Shown here piece after piece: positions 61,760 to 64,000 of a stretch of DNA of 64,000 nt. The DNA is from Nomia melanderi (taxonomy: Eukaryota > Arthropoda > Insecta > Hymenoptera > Halictidae). Made by a program: the position numbers and the translations under genes. The notes under the pieces were generated by a model. That model was not told the origin of the DNA and ran no database searches. It saw nothing but the letters and a program-made list of their open reading frames with translations. The stretch is taken from NCBI RefSeq assembly GCF_051020985.1, contig NC_135001.1, forward strand, positions 17,725,896 to 17,789,895, given 5' to 3'. The stretch's first letter is position 1. The number at the start of each line of letters is the position of its first letter.

Positions 61760-62300
61760 CTCCTATAAGGGGCTATGCACACGAGCGACGCGATCCTGAT
61801 GCAGCATCGCAGTAGTAACGCTGCGCGATTTTGGAAGAACAAAGATGTACAGCTCTCTTATTCTCTTTTTGCGAGGCGGAAGAACTTTGTTTCGCTATTA
61901 CTCCAACACAATTGCTGCGGCACCGCTGCGACTCAGCTGCGATTTCGCGACGGTGACGCTGGCGATTGTACCGTCCGTTGCAGGGAACCTGGCACTTTTG
62001 TTTGAGTGGTCAGATTCGAAAGCGCACGCCTCGCCTGTACAGATTTTCGGTTCTGGCGCGTGATTTGCCGAGGCGCCACGCACATTAACCGGGTTGCGCG
62101 GCGAAAAGTGGGGAAAGCCGTTTCCGGACTTACAATTGGATTTCTCGGAGGGACTGTATCCGCTCCTATGACGTCACGAGTGCCAGGTTCACAGCAACTA
62201 ACGGTACCGTCCACGAACAATGTTTGTTCACGTATCCCAGGAATTGAAGGGGCAACTGCGGCAAGAGGACACGGCCACTCACGATAAAGTTGACGCCTCC
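61760..62300. other. GC-rich island with a 28-bp inverted repeat
   Basis: A sharply GC-rich block with open frames on both strands and no recognisable protein. Arms at 61968-61995 (GTACCGTCCGTTGCAGGG...) and 62180-62207 (the complement, ending CGGTAC) match at about 24 of 28 positions. A CRE octamer TGACGTCA is at 62169-62176. The left edge GGGGCTATGCACACGAGCG looks like a DNA-transposon terminus. It may be a foreign MITE-like element or a promoter island. Confidence 0.4.
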
Positions 62301-62489
62301 GTTTCGACCGTTTTTGTTATTAGCTGATTCGCGCGAATGAAGATCGCAATTTAAATTGGACACGACAAAGTGAGATGCAATGAATAATGCAAATAAAATG
62401 GAATACAACAAAATGAGATGCAAATAAGAAATTGATTTTTTCTTTTAACATTCTTTTATGATACACACTGATACGATAACGACATTTAG

Positions 62490-62705
62490 CGCGTTAAAAC
62501 TCAAAATGACACTAGTTCTTTCAACAATAAATTATTCAGTTTGTCAAATGAACGTATCATTCTTGTTTGTTTTGCTTTAGTATTTCGTTGGAATATATTA
62601 TACGCGCGTTTGTCCTGCATTTGACGAATATACACTTCACTGTTTGATTTTATTGCGCGTACAACGAGAGATTTTCGATGCGAAATTCCACAGCTAACAG
62701 GTTAA
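62490..62705. mobile_element. TTAA-type MITE, TGCGTTCG family
   Basis: The block GTTTGATTTTATTGCGCGTA, AGAGATTTTCGATGCGAAAT and CACAGCTAACAGGTTAA matches the 3' half of the 35774 copy, and ACTAGTTCTTTCAACAATAA matches its middle. The left end is decayed. Confidence 0.6.
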
Positions 62706-63436
62706 TACGTTGCGCGTTGTATGAATTCGCGTTATAGAAAATCGTACCGTAGGAAATTTGTCTCGTACAGTGGGTATAATACAAAGTAACACGTTTCGAA
62801 TGATTATTGCCATGCTAACCTTTGTGTTCTCTGTTTCACGGACAATAAAAGAATTAAGTAACAGAAGAAATCGGTAATAGTGAAGGCAACAATGTATGCA
62901 CTCAATTAAACCGTACCTCGTTTTTAAGTGCGAGAGATTCCTGCATTTTGTTACATACCGCGCGGTATTTACGAGAAACGCGTTATACGAAAACGGTAGT
63001 ATCTTCGACGTGTTATAGGAATCCACGTTGCAGGAACTCGCGTTTTACAGGGATCCAGTCACTGTATTTATACTTGGCTTTGCATCTAGAAACTATACAC
63101 GATGGAACACATAATTTCTTCCAATCCCTGTTTCCTCCTAATTTTATTCTCGGGTTCGGGGTAAAGAATATTGTCTATTTCATATTGTACAATGTAAGCA
63201 GGAGAAACAGTTTTCCTCTCAAAGTCCTCATTCTTCTTAAACGAAGACATTGTACGAGAGAATAATATCCAAACATTACATGTACTATATTTAGACTGAA
63301 ATTATTTATAAGTAGTTTTGAAAAGTTCATTTTTGAAGATAAATATTTTTCACATTCAACACTTTATCTGCAATTGTTTAATTTGGTGAATATAAATCGG
63401 GATGTAGAATGACAATACCATTTGGAGTTTTTTCTG
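62706..63436. other. Stretch without a supported gene
   Basis: Moderately AT-rich; overlapping frames on opposite strands at 62694-63265 have no family features. Confidence 0.4.
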
Positions 63437-63664
63437 AACACTAGAATTACCATGTCAATCGAAATGACTGGTTTAGGGTTTTTGTTCTGCAATTATTGAC
63501 AGCTTCAAAGCATTGAATAATCCTGAATTCGAAATGATTTTAAAAATAAATAGTTTCGCTTGAATGTTACTATGAATGTCTGAAGGAACCGAAGATAATC
63601 TATTGTTACAATTTTTATAAGAGTGACATATCAATTGTATTACATGCTCGGTAGTTCTAGTGTT
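63437..63664. mobile_element. Inverted-repeat MITE, ACTAGAACTACCGAG family
   Basis: Left end AACACTAGAATTACCATG and right end CTCGGTAGTTCTAGTGTT are inverted repeats (about 15 of 18 positions pair). The interior is non-coding. A single related terminus is at about 8262. The target duplication is not obvious. Confidence 0.7.
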
Positions 63665-64000
63665 ACTGCATCTTGATCTTTGTTTGTCACGTACTTGGCT
63701 CTGAGCATCTTCTGTTTTCCATGTAAATTTTCATTACAGATAACGCTACGAATAAAGTGGTCCGAGTTGTTGGACAGAACAGTTTCTTTTTGTGCAACGT
63801 GGTAAAGTTTTTCGCTTTTTCGCGAATGTAATTTGTCTGGATCTCTTTGTGTAATACCTCATTGCCAGTAAACCCAGAAGCAGATGTAAGCGTTCTTTTG
63901 TCGAGGCTTTTCATTCGGAAACTTTTTAGTTCATTTTTTGTGTAGCTTACAATTAAATTACACACTCGAACAAAAAGGTATTTTTATATATGAATTTTTC

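Noticed and set aside
1..64000. CRISPR arrays, bacterial operons, ribosome binding sites and prophage
   Set aside because: The window is clearly eukaryotic with spliceosomal introns and snRNA genes; no such structures are present.

Overview
This is a eukaryotic, AT-rich, intron-rich window from an insect, most probably a hymenopteran (bee-like). That placement is an inference from four things: an insect-type cytoplasmic dynein intermediate chain gene, metazoan U1 snRNA genes with an insect-style upstream promoter element, a mariner transposase relic, and many short TTAA-flanked piggyBac-like MITEs. Coding DNA is sparse; most of the 64 kb is intron or intergenic sequence.

Region by region. 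Positions 3929-6936 (minus strand) hold the 5' part of the cytoplasmic dynein 1 intermediate chain gene (short wing type) as five phase-compatible exons; the WD40 part must lie beyond the left end. Positions 7-21 kb hold only weak candidate exons (best: 10123-10521, plus strand) and one TTAA MITE. At 21944-22341 (plus) is a two-exon gene for a small Cys-rich, Kazal-like protein, with an unassigned minus-strand candidate exon just upstream (21105-21292).

Positions 23.8-31.3 kb are the most notable part: four U1 snRNA genes in the same orientation, each 162 nt, each with a matching PSEA-like element at -61/-60. They are embedded in duplicated flanks that have been repeatedly hit by TTAA MITEs, including a three-level nested insertion whose paralogous empty site is visible at 30.7 kb.

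Positions 32-44 kb contain further MITEs and unassigned GC-richer islands. Positions 44.6-45.1 kb hold AT-rich tandem arrays. A plausible orphan coding exon with a strong donor ends at 47943. At about 50.04-50.75 kb a GC/CpG-rich island carries the first coding exon (50377-50470, plus) of a secreted or membrane protein, opening a long intron to the right. The right end carries a mariner relic (61.23-61.71 kb), a GC-rich island with a 28-bp inverted repeat (61.76-62.3 kb) and more MITEs.

The protein genes here are unrelated to each other. The U1 cluster, the duplicated flanks and the TTAA elements form the one interlinked system: local duplication of an snRNA gene together with transposon accumulation.
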